Part shown: in pieces, positions 6,487 through 13,775 of the stretch
How positions within the stretch are numbered: the first letter of the stretch is position 1
Layout of the letters: every line of letters begins with the position of its first letter
NCBI RefSeq assembly: GCF_016908355.1
Contig: NZ_JAFBDT010000013.1
Location: 1 to 64,000 of the forward strand
DNA: 64,000 nt
From: Fusibacter tunisiensis
Lineage (GTDB): Bacteria; Bacillota; Clostridia; Peptostreptococcales; Acidaminobacteraceae
Direction of reading: 5' to 3'
Made by a program: the position numbers and the translations under genes
The notes under the pieces: model-generated
Databases searched by the model: none
Told to the model about the DNA's origin: nothing
The model's input: only the letters and a program-made list of their open reading frames with translations

Positions 6487-6708
6487 TTAGAACCTCCATT
6501 CATATAGCTGTTGTTTGAAAATAAAAAAGGCACAGGCATAACGGATGAAATCCAGAATGCTGGTGTCTTCGAATCGAATGGATAAAAATGCGTAGGCTGC
6601 TGTTATTACGCTTGGAATCAGGAGTCCAACTCCAATGATTCCAATATCTCTAAGCTCCCAAAGCCACAAAGTCGCTTTCGCTTTTAAGTTGTCCGGATAC
6701 ATGTACAT
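6487..6708 (-). CDS. VirB3/PrgI-like conjugation membrane protein
   Basis: A roughly 73-residue protein beginning MYMYPDNLKAKATLWLWEL, with two hydrophobic stretches (IIGVGLLIPSVITAAYAFL and the FIRYACAFFIF region) and ending FKQQLYEWRF. This layout is found in small VirB3-like inner-membrane proteins of type IV secretion systems in clostridial integrative elements. The IS66 element is inserted six bases before the ATG, so its ribosome binding site is gone. An open frame continues into the IS end (MCGLFDAYIS) but that part is IS sequence. The rest of the conjugation operon is absent, so it is a relic. Confidence 0.55.
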   Translation of the reverse strand: MYMYPDNLKAKATLWLWELRDIGIIGVGLLIPSVITAAYAFLSIRFEDTSILDFIRYACAFFIFKQQLYEWRF

Positions 6709-6770
6709 GCTTATGTAAGCGTCAAATAGCCCACACATCGAAAATGTATGGGCTATCGGTCAAACTCTCA

Positions 6771-8360
6771 TTAGGCTTTACACATACTTTTAACTGAGTC
6801 GCTCCAGGGGAGTAAAAAATCAACAGCGTCATCAGAGGCAAGAGGTGTGTTTGGAAGATGGTCTAAAATGTACTTTAAATATAGATATGGGTTTAAACCG
6901 TTGAGTTTTGCAGTTTCTATTAAAGTAAAGTATAGGGCACTCGCTTTAGCGCCTACCGCAGATTTTGAAAACAAAAAGTTCTTTCTTGAAATCACAAATG
7001 GTTTTACAATTCGCTCCGCTCGATTATTTGAAAGCGCACATTGGCCATCTAAAAGATAATTTGTAAGCAGCTCCCAATTGGACAAACTATATGCAATTGC
7101 TTTGCCGAGCAAACTTTTCGGCAATGTTATTTTTTCGTTTTCTTTTAGCCACACCAAAAAAGCCTCTAGAACAGGCTTGGAAATTTCTAGGCGTTTTTCA
7201 TATCGCTCAAAGGCCGTTAGTCCTTCTTTTTGAAAGGTGGCTTCGATCTTAAAGAGCGCTTTAAAAAACATAAGCGCTTCATAGGCGCGTCCGCTTTCAA
7301 CCGGGCCATGTTTTTTAGTCGCCTCGTAGGCCTTGTAAAAATATCTACGCGCATGTGCATGGCAGCCCACCCTAATCACATTTTCAACTTTGTTGTAACC
7401 GCCAAAATCATCGGTTTGTAGATAACCACTGAACCCTTTTAAGAAAGCTTTGGCAAAAGAACCTGAACGACCCATACAATGGTCGTACATAGCAATTCGG
7501 TAACGACTCATCTCTCCCGTACCATATACCCGCATAAATGTTTTTTTTGAAGACTCTTCAAAGGATTTATCCAAAACCGTAAGAGACGTTTCATCCGCAT
7601 GTAAAAAGTTTTCTTTAACTAAGAAACATTTCAGCCGATCATACAACGGTTCTAGCCACAGTTCGGAGACTTTAATAGACCAGTTGGCCATATTTTGCTT
7701 TGTGAGTTCAATTCCCATTTCACTATAAAGACGTTCTTGTCGATCAAAAGGAACACCACCGTTGAACTTCTGATTCACAATCTGCGCCAAAAGACTAGAA
7801 GAAACAACACTCCCTTTAATTAAAGGCTCTGGAGCCTTAGCAATTTTAATGGGGGTTTGCATTTCGTTTATCTGGCAATGGCGACAAGCATATTTATGCC
7901 TATGTACCTCTTTAATAAAAAGACGCGCCGGAACAAACTCCAATGTCGATTTGACCTGCGTACCGATGGAATGCATCTCGCCCTTACAACATTCACAAGT
8001 TAAATCTTCTTGTGGCAGTTCAAAGGTTTCAATTTCAACGGGAAGGTCTTTATAGGCATCACGATTTAAGCCACGCTTAGCTGCTTTGCGTCGCTTATAA
8101 GTAATCTGTTCAAGGGTAGGTTCTTCAATAGTTGAGCGTTGTTCAACTTCTATTTCGTTAAAAAAGTTGATTTGATCTGGATTGACTTTCTCGCTAGATT
8201 TACCATACTGTTCTTTTTTTAAAAGACCTAGTTGCTCTTTCAGCCACTTGTTTTCTTGGTTTAATACTTCAACCTCGTGTTGAAGCTTTGCGACGGTGTT
8301 ATCCAAATCAGAAGAGTTAGAAAAGCTCTTATTTTCAATGTTTTCATGTGGTTTTGCCAT
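6771..8360 (-). CDS. tnpC: IS66 family transposase TnpC
   Basis: A 529-residue DDE transposase of normal family length. An N-terminal leucine-zipper-like coiled coil (about 22-50) and a KEQYGKSSE motif come first, then a zinc-binding region with CECC (122-125) and CRHC (159-162). The catalytic residues are D in HADET (256), D in QTDDFGGY (317) and E in NNRAER (449). The reading frame is intact to the C-terminus. The start ATG has no strong ribosome binding site, so translation may depend on upstream context. The terminator-like hairpin at 8396-8424 separates it from tnpB. Confidence 0.93.
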   Translation of the reverse strand: MAKPHENIENKSFSNSSDLDNTVAKLQHEVEVLNQENKWLKEQLGLLKKEQYGKSSEKVNPDQINFFNEIEVEQRSTIEEPTLEQITYKRRKAAKRGLNRDAYKDLPVEIETFELPQEDLTCECCKGEMHSIGTQVKSTLEFVPARLFIKEVHRHKYACRHCQINEMQTPIKIAKAPEPLIKGSVVSSSLLAQIVNQKFNGGVPFDRQERLYSEMGIELTKQNMANWSIKVSELWLEPLYDRLKCFLVKENFLHADETSLTVLDKSFEESSKKTFMRVYGTGEMSRYRIAMYDHCMGRSGSFAKAFLKGFSGYLQTDDFGGYNKVENVIRVGCHAHARRYFYKAYEATKKHGPVESGRAYEALMFFKALFKIEATFQKEGLTAFERYEKRLEISKPVLEAFLVWLKENEKITLPKSLLGKAIAYSLSNWELLTNYLLDGQCALSNNRAERIVKPFVISRKNFLFSKSAVGAKASALYFTLIETAKLNGLNPYLYLKYILDHLPNTPLASDDAVDFLLPWSDSVKSMCKA

Positions 8361-8395
8361 ACTTAATTATAACACATTTTGAAGAGCAAAAAAAG

Positions 8396-8424
8396 AAAAA
8401 ACTGCTCATTTAAAAGCAGTTTTA
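8396..8424. repeat. Hairpin between IS66 tnpB and tnpC
   Basis: AAAACTGCT and AGCAGTTTT pair around a short AT-rich loop. It overlaps the end of the original tnpB frame and could reduce read-through into tnpC. Confidence 0.5.
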
Positions 8425-8784
8425 AAACATTTGTCGCGTGAAAACTTCATGATGTGATTTTACTTTAAAAGGATCTAAGCCATCTAACAACCAGTTAAAT
8501 TGGCGCATAGAAAAAGAGGTATACATAGTAGCCTCTGAAACTTTTGGTCATTTGAAGGTCCCTTTTTCCAGGCGCTTGTAATAAAGCCAAAATCCATTAT
8601 GATCCCATACAAGTATTTTAATTTTGTTGCGTTCTTTATTGCAAAAGGCAAATAATTCACACGAAAAAGGATCAAGGTCAAATTTGTACTTTACTATTGA
8701 TGCAAGACTATTGATATGGTAACGCATGTCCGTAGAGCCGCATGCAATGTGAACGCGTTTAGCGTGATGCTCTTTTAAGAACAT
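8422..8784 (-). pseudogene. tnpB: IS66 accessory protein TnpB, interrupted by a nonsense codon
   Basis: The frame starts MFLKEHHAKRVHIACGSTDMR, the standard TnpB opening with a GSTDMR motif, and continues to YYKRLEKGTFK. There a TGA (8548-8550) stands where the family has TGG in the K(F/T)KWP motif. After the TGA the same frame reads PKVSEATMYTSFSMRQFNWL and on to LLDGLDPFK, and stops at 8422-8424, giving a normal 120-codon length. A single G-to-A change therefore truncates it to 78 residues. It overlaps the end of tnpA by ten bases, as usual. The IS can move only if a full TnpB is supplied or not needed. Confidence 0.85.
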
Positions 8785-9173
8785 CGGCTAAGTACGTCCA
8801 AAAGGGTTTTTAAGGACTCGGCCTTAATGACTTCTGGAACTCGAATCTTGAAAAACCCCTTCTCTATCGTATAGTGAACATTTGAATCAACAGATTCTTG
8901 CGACTGAGAAAAGTCAATATTCTTAGGTTGCGTTGGCGATATCATTGGCGAGCTGATCCACGTTACTGCCTTGGAAGATCCTTCTTTTTTAAATGCCTCT
9001 GTCTTTACATTATTAGCATTGTTGTATTTTTTGATATCGTGAGAAAAATTCTTAAAAGAACCATGTGTTATATTGTTTTTCAAGCACCAGTCTTTTGCAA
9101 CCAAGCCACTATTTTTCTGCTCTGACACCATTCTAATTTTGTCTTCGATTGTGTATTTTGTGTTATAAGTCAT
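8775..9173 (-). CDS. tnpA: IS66 accessory protein TnpA
   Basis: A 132-residue protein with an N-terminal helix-turn-helix (YTIEDKIRMVSEQKNSG, then VAKDWCLKNNITHGSF) and a C-terminal conserved segment FFKIRVPEVIKAESLKTLLD, as in IS66 TnpA proteins that bind the element ends. GGAGG stands well before the ATG. It is the first gene of the IS operon and overlaps tnpB. The frame is intact. Confidence 0.85.
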   Translation of the reverse strand: MTYNTKYTIEDKIRMVSEQKNSGLVAKDWCLKNNITHGSFKNFSHDIKKYNNANNVKTEAFKKEGSSKAVTWISSPMISPTQPKNIDFSQSQESVDSNVHYTIEKGFFKIRVPEVIKAESLKTLLDVLSRCS

Positions 9174-9248
9174 ATTTTATCAACCTCCATGGGTTGATTA
9201 TCTCAAAACTTATGACGGCTGGGTATGTGTTTGCTATTTGACGCTTAC

Positions 9249-10152
9249 AATTAAGCGTGGTCTTGAAGCAGACGGCATTCTTAATGGTGCCGGAAATGAA
9301 AAATGGCATACCAGCAATATCAATCAAATCCTACGAAATGAAAAGTATATTGGGGATGCCCTTTTACAGAAAACATACACCACCGACTTCCTCACAAAGA
9401 CACGAGTAAAGAACCATGGCGTCGTCCCACAGTATTATGTGGAAAACAGCCATGAGGCCATCATTCCGCGTGAAATATTCATGCAGGTGCAGGAGGAACT
9501 CATCCAACGCCGCATCGTCCACACCAGCCCGAACGGAAAGAGCAGGACCTTCAGCTGCATCCACTGTTTCTCTAACATGATTGTCTGTGGTGGCTGCGGC
9601 GAGGTGTTCCGCAGGGTTCACTGGAACAACCGAGGCAAGAAATCAATTGTTTGGCGGTGTGTCAGCCGCTTAGAGAACACCGGCTTGTTCTGCGAGGCCC
9701 GAACGGTACTTGAGAGCACCTTAGAGCAAGTGATGGTCACGGCCATCAATCAAGCATTATGTGATAAAGACCATTTTCTCATCACGCTGCAGAAAAATAT
9801 TGAAACCGTAATTTGTCACGAAAACAGTCATACCCTTACCGCAATCGATAAACGGCTTACAGAACTTCAAGCAGAGCTCTTGAAGCTCGCCAGCTCAAAG
9901 GCTGACTACGAGAAGGTCGGCGATGAAATCTATCGCCTACGTGAGGAGAAGCAAAAGGCTCAGGTCGAGAACCTCGGCCGGGATGAAATGCAAAAACGTA
10001 TCACCGACATGAGCGCATTTCTTAAGGAGCAACCAATTGGCCTAGCCCAATATGACGAGACGCTTGTCAGGCGGCTGATTGAAAAGGTCACTGTCTACGA
10101 GGACAAATTCACCGTGGAATTTAAGTCCGGCTTGATGGTGGATATTGAGTAA
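9249..10152 (+). pseudogene. Large serine recombinase, C-terminal fragment
   Basis: What remains corresponds to the part after the catalytic domain: the recombinase domain (WHTSNINQILRNEKYIGDAL), the linker, a zinc-ribbon with CGGCGEVF and a later C-x(n)-C pair (WRC...FC), and a long coiled coil (about residues 200-270). The catalytic N-terminal domain with its active serine is missing because the IS66 right end lies immediately upstream; the frame now begins inside the IS TIR. The sequence is more GC-rich than the surrounding core, which suggests transfer. No N-terminal half is present on the far side of the IS, so material was lost. Confidence 0.88.
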
Positions 10153-10170
10153 TAATTCCATATAACACGA

Positions 10171-10210
10171 AACTCTGCTAACCATTACGGTCGGCAGAGC
10201 TTTTTTATTG
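10171..10210 (+). terminator. Rho-independent terminator after the recombinase fragment
   Basis: AACTCTGC pairs with GCAGAG across a 15-base loop, followed by CTTTTTTATT. Confidence 0.75.
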
Positions 10211-10252
10211 TTTCACTTGATTGTCTAATATCCCATAGGATTTAAAATATCA

Positions 10253-11476
10253 TCAATCTGTCACAAAAGTCGGATCATAGACGCACAAGCGGTTTCTGCC
10301 TGTCCTTTTTGCTTTATACATGGCATTATCGCTGTTGGCTATGAATTTATCCAAATCGCCATCTGTTTTAGGAATATCAGAAAACAATCCTATGCTAACA
10401 GTGAATTTTATGGTGTCCTTCTCATGAAAAGGAGTATTTTCTATAATTTTTCTAATCCGGTTACCCACTTCGATTCCCGTCTGACAATCGGTATCGGGAA
10501 GCAAAACGACAAACTCCTCCCCGCCATATCTGCCGCAAACATCTGATTCGCGAATGTTTTTTGATATAATTTCTGCAGTTTGAATTAGTGCTTCATCTCC
10601 TACCTGATGTCCAAATTGGTCATTAATTTTTTTGAAATAGTCGATATCGATGAAAAGAAAAGACAATGGCAAATTCTGACGCTTGCAAAAACTAAAATAA
10701 GTTGAAGCGGTTTCCATAAAATTTCTTCGGTTTTTTACATGTGTCAAGGGATCCATGTTGGCAAGTTTTTTTAATTGGTCATTAACGCTTTCGTATATCA
10801 TTAACATGAATCCGCTGCTGTTAATCATCATTAAAAATATAAAAATCAAAAATGTGACCGATTGCACAAAATTGTTTGATAATAGTGATACACTTTTATT
10901 CATAAAACCTATTGTTGCTCGGAACACCATCGCAATGCATATCATTAGTTGTAAACTTCCCAGAAATCGTTTGAACTGGCTGCCGTTTTTGTTAAAAACA
11001 TAGGCAATGGCAGGGATCAGATATATGGATATTATAATTACTGACGCTACACCCACCCAATAACTAGGTGATGCACCACATATAACTATAAAATTGAAAG
11101 TGACAACCCCAGCTAACATTATCCCGAATTGAATCCGATTAATAATTGATGTGATGTCCTTTGTTATCGTAATCAAAGCCATGGACTCAAGATAAAACCC
11201 AAAATAAAGAAGTGAATTACCCAAGTTTACCGAAACTATTTCAGGGATTTGTCCCCGAAATGCGAAAGCAATCCAACCCAGAGCCTGCACCAGTTTGGAA
11301 AAGATAAATTTTTTAAACAGCTCCTTCTCAGATATGTGAGTGTTGCTTATTAAAAAAGCAAATGCCATCATCAGAAAGAACAAATTGCCCCAGAACAAGA
11401 TGAGAATTGTTGTTTTGACATCGATGTTAATCAAGTTGTATAAACTATCAAAAAATTGCAATAGGAATACCTCCAT
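10253..11476 (-). CDS. Membrane-bound diguanylate cyclase (GGDEF)
   Basis: It makes cyclic di-GMP from two GTP. The first 225 residues hold about seven hydrophobic segments and form a membrane sensor without a recognised name. The GGDEF domain begins at NMDPLTHVKNRR (about 240); the active site is GGEEF at 318-322, and RESD (309-312), five residues before it, is the inhibitory I-site, so feedback control is expected. All key residues are present, so it should be active. A TTG at 11461 has better GGAGG spacing than the ATG at 11476 and may be the true start. It lies between two recombinase regions and may be island cargo. Confidence 0.9.
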   Translation of the reverse strand: MEVFLLQFFDSLYNLINIDVKTTILILFWGNLFFLMMAFAFLISNTHISEKELFKKFIFSKLVQALGWIAFAFRGQIPEIVSVNLGNSLLYFGFYLESMALITITKDITSIINRIQFGIMLAGVVTFNFIVICGASPSYWVGVASVIIISIYLIPAIAYVFNKNGSQFKRFLGSLQLMICIAMVFRATIGFMNKSVSLLSNNFVQSVTFLIFIFLMMINSSGFMLMIYESVNDQLKKLANMDPLTHVKNRRNFMETASTYFSFCKRQNLPLSFLFIDIDYFKKINDQFGHQVGDEALIQTAEIISKNIRESDVCGRYGGEEFVVLLPDTDCQTGIEVGNRIRKIIENTPFHEKDTIKFTVSIGLFSDIPKTDGDLDKFIANSDNAMYKAKRTGRNRLCVYDPTFVTD

Positions 11477-11519
11477 TCTCCCCCACCTTTATAACAAGCA
11501 TACTGCAAAGGTGTAAATA

Positions 11520-11769
11520 TGTAAAACATCTAAATTGACCACTGCAAGCCGATGTAATCTAAATCGACCACACGCAAACCCATGTTATCTAAATCGCTCT
11601 GTCACGTTCAAAATCATACCTTTGGACTTGTTCCCACGAACAGATATTTTCACGATTCTAACAAATCAGATTTTTGCTCTAAACCCCCGGAAAGCCTTTA
11701 TTTACAGGCTTCTTATTACCCTTATTCTTTTACCCTTGACATCAATACTACCGTCTCAACGTGAAGTTT
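11520..11769. repeat. Diverged direct repeat of the rlmD 3' region (copy 1)
   Basis: This block matches 13529-13775 over its whole length. Shared landmarks are the phased repeats, AATCGCTCTGTCAC, GGACTTGTTCCCA and ACCCTTGACATCAATAC. On the minus strand 11722-11769 encodes HVETVVLMSRVKE followed by a stop, identical to the end of RlmD. The two copies flank the serine recombinase and the RDD gene like attachment sites. Confidence 0.75.
11527..11601. repeat. Three 30-bp-phased repeats, ATCTAAATCGACCAC type
   Basis: CATCTAAATTGACCAC (11527), AATCTAAATCGACCAC (11556) and TATCTAAATCGCTCTG (11586) follow at about 30-base steps. The same three units, in the same order, occur at 13536-13610. Serial terminal repeats of this size are seen at IS21-family ends and at recombinase binding sites; no IS21 genes are here. 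Confidence 0.65.
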
Positions 11770-11881
11770 TTAGGCTATTTCGCACTTTCTCATAAATACA
11801 GTGAAAATGCTGTGTTTATGCTGGTTTGATATCCATCCTGTCCTCTCAAGAAATAATTCTCGATTAGGCTATTTTCGTTTT

Positions 11882-12805
11882 TTAAGGCTTCGAACTGTAT
11901 TTTTTGCTCTTTCGACGGCTTCCTTCCTCGCCCTTTATTACATTGCTGCGGTGCTGTTTTTCAATCTGCACCGCTTGGAATGTTTCCTTAGATATTATCA
12001 CAGGATTGTTATTCTCTGCCCGATAGTATGCATCGTGTTTTCCATTATCCAGTAAGTGAACATTTCCTGTGTATTTTTCGTTACTGAGCATAACGTCAAT
12101 TGTTCTCTTAGGCCATTTAGCCTTTCCGGTAGGAGACTTGATCTCCAACCGTTCCAGTTCTTTCACTATACCTAAAACACTCTTACCCTGAAGATAGAGG
12201 TTAAATATCATTTGGACATTTTTTGCTTCTTTCTTATCAATTACCAGCTTACCTTCTGCATCATTTATATATCCATAACACTTTCTGTTATATAGCTTTG
12301 AAGTGCCTTGTGCTGCATGTCGTTTAATACCCCATTTAATATTGTCGCTGCGGGATTCATTTTCTGCCTGAGCAACTGCCTCGATAATTGAAATCATCAA
12401 GTCATTATCTGTATCGGCTGTATCAAGTACTTCCTGTTCAAATATAACACGAACTCCGAGAACCCTTAGCTGGTTCAACGCATCAAGAATCTCTACCGTA
12501 TCTCGGCCAAATCTGCTGATGCTCTTGGTCAGTATAATTTCTATATCACGTGACTTACAATCCTGCAGCATACGGGTAAACTCTTTTCGAGAGGAACCTG
12601 TCTTGCTTGAAGCAATATCTATATATACATCCACTAATAGCCATTTGGGATTGGCAGCTGTTAATCTTGTTAGTGCCGATACCTGAGCGGTTAGACTTTT
12701 CAACTGATCCGAACTGCTCGTGCTCACACGGCAATAAATGCCAACTCGTTTTTCTCTTTTCTGTGGCAACGGAGGAATAAAGTGTATTCTTTTATTATCA
12801 GCCAC
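11882..12805 (-). CDS. Serine recombinase, short form without zinc ribbon
   Basis: A site-specific recombinase of the resolvase/invertase superfamily. The catalytic domain starts at RVGIYCRVSTSS, with the nucleophilic Ser expected in YCRVST; SRFGRD and the E-helix AVAQAENESRSDNIKWG follow. The recombinase DNA-binding domain (about 165-270, with LSNEKYTGNV) is present, but the protein ends at 307 residues with a basic RRKSKKYSSKP tail and has no zinc ribbon or coiled coil. Such short forms exist in clostridia, often paired with another recombinase. A GGAGG-preceded GTG starts it. It lies between two copies of the rlmD 3' end, the likely target. Confidence 0.88.
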   Translation of the reverse strand: MADNKRIHFIPPLPQKREKRVGIYCRVSTSSSDQLKSLTAQVSALTRLTAANPKWLLVDVYIDIASSKTGSSRKEFTRMLQDCKSRDIEIILTKSISRFGRDTVEILDALNQLRVLGVRVIFEQEVLDTADTDNDLMISIIEAVAQAENESRSDNIKWGIKRHAAQGTSKLYNRKCYGYINDAEGKLVIDKKEAKNVQMIFNLYLQGKSVLGIVKELERLEIKSPTGKAKWPKRTIDVMLSNEKYTGNVHLLDNGKHDAYYRAENNNPVIISKETFQAVQIEKQHRSNVIKGEEGSRRKSKKYSSKP

Positions 12806-12847
12806 GACAACACCTCCATAATTACAGACTCTTTGACAAATTGGAAT

Positions 12848-13351
12848 TTATCGTACTTGTGTTTGCGTTCCCGCAATTAGATCGCCCAAATGACGTTTAT
12901 CCCTTCTTACCAGCCCCATAACCAACAGCACAATAGCCAATACCATGCTGCAAATTGTAAATATGATTGCTACCGTGTCAAAGTTTGTATATATACCACG
13001 AATTGTTCCTATGTGTCCTAACTGCCAAGGTAAAAACTTAATAATATTTCGTACCAAACTTGCACCAAAGGTTTTATTGGCGTAATACAATTCCAGTCCT
13101 GCTTTTCGTTTGCCGATACTACCTTTAGAATAATCCCAAAAAGAAAATATTAAAACAATAGGGATAACCGAAGTGAGAAGTGCCACCAATTGTGATTGCA
13201 ATTCATTAAATTCCGGAATGCCTTTTAGAACAACCAAGTATATCCCCATAGTAATTCCAAACAGTATAATTAAATATATAAGAATGCAAATATAATCAAT
13301 AAACAACTCTCTTAATCGCATTTTCCAAGTTAAATTATTTTCTGTCAGCAT
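12848..13351 (-). CDS. RDD family membrane protein
   Basis: A 167-residue membrane protein with four predicted hydrophobic segments. It has the RDD features: Arg and Asp in the first helix region (RELFIDYICILIYL), Asp in the second (FSFWDYSKGSIGKRKAGL, the typical GxSxGKR... signature) and RNIIKFLPWQLGH. RDD proteins are poorly characterised; some are ion antiporters. I start at the ATG 13351 after GAGGAGGAG. It is transcribed just ahead of the serine recombinase and lies within the same repeat-flanked module, so it may be cargo. Confidence 0.8.
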   Translation of the reverse strand: MLTENNLTWKMRLRELFIDYICILIYLIILFGITMGIYLVVLKGIPEFNELQSQLVALLTSVIPIVLIFSFWDYSKGSIGKRKAGLELYYANKTFGASLVRNIIKFLPWQLGHIGTIRGIYTNFDTVAIIFTICSMVLAIVLLVMGLVRRDKRHLGDLIAGTQTQVR

Positions 13352-13730
13352 CAATACTCCTCCTCAACTCTGGTTTGTCGAACTGCTTAATTTCCCATAA
13401 ACATGAATTCATCTTCCGTTCAGCGTCACGACTAATAAACATATGAGTATGTTTTACTAATGTTGGTTAGCCTATTCTACAACTTTATAACTTCAACATT
13501 CAACCTGACCACACAACCCTGCCAAATTCAAAAAACATCTAAATCGACCACTCGTTAGTTCGTGTTATCTAAATCGACCACTCGTTAAACACCGACATCC
13601 AAATCGCTCTGTCACCTAAAATATCATGCCTCTGGACTTGTTCCCATGAACCGATATTTATATGATTTTATACATCAGATTTTTATTCTCAAATCTCGAA
13701 AATCCCTTATATCAAGCCCTTTCCACACAC
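13352..13730. other. Gene-free interval downstream of rlmD
   Basis: About 380 bases between rlmD and the RDD gene. It holds copy 2 of the repeat block and phased repeats; no gene or clear terminator was recognised. Confidence 0.65.
13496..13611. repeat. Phased ATCTAAATCGACCAC repeats, right copy
   Basis: A degenerate unit (CATTCAACCTGACCAC, 13496), then CATCTAAATCGACCACTCG (13536), TATCTAAATCGACCACTCG (13566) and CATCCAAATCGCTCTG (13596), at about 30-base steps. The set matches 11527-11601. Confidence 0.65.
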
Positions 13731-13775
13731 TCACTCTTTCACCCTTGACATCAATACCACCGTCTCTACATGGCC
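13529..13775. repeat. Diverged direct repeat of the rlmD 3' region (copy 2)
   Basis: This is the native side, continuous with rlmD. It matches 11520-11769 at clearly more than chance identity along about 240 bases, in direct orientation, with small indels. Confidence 0.75.

Larger units (their letters stand above)
6715..9248 (-). mobile_element. IS66-family insertion sequence
   Basis: The ends are 16-bp perfect terminal inverted repeats GTAAGCGTCAAATAGC (6715-6730 and 9233-9248). It carries the three-gene set tnpA, tnpB, tnpC of the IS66 family, about 2.53 kb. The expected 8-bp target duplication is not seen: the flanks read ATGCTTAT and AATTAAGC. To its left is a conjugation gene and to its right a serine recombinase without its N-terminus, so insertion was followed by deletion or recombination. 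tnpB has an internal stop, so this copy is probably not autonomous. Confidence 0.88.
11477..11881. other. Gene-free interval with phased repeats and an rlmD-tail copy
   Basis: About 400 bases without a gene. It contains three ATCTAAATCG repeats (11527-11600), a region matching the DNA downstream of rlmD, a copy of the last codons of rlmD (11722-11769) and a hairpin CATAAATACAG/CTGTGTTTATG (11791-11820). Confidence 0.7.

Noticed and set aside
6709-6738. N-terminal extension MCGLFDAYIS of the VirB3-like gene
   Set aside because: It is encoded by the IS66 end; the native start is the ATG just outside the IS.
8484-8681. Small minus-strand open frame inside IS66
   Set aside because: It is another frame of the tnpB region; the true tnpB frame is clear apart from the internal TGA.
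11527-13611. A possible CRISPR array from the ATCTAAATCGACCAC repeats
   Set aside because: Only three units per site, spacers of about 14 bases, units vary and the spacers are similar between the two sites; no cas genes.
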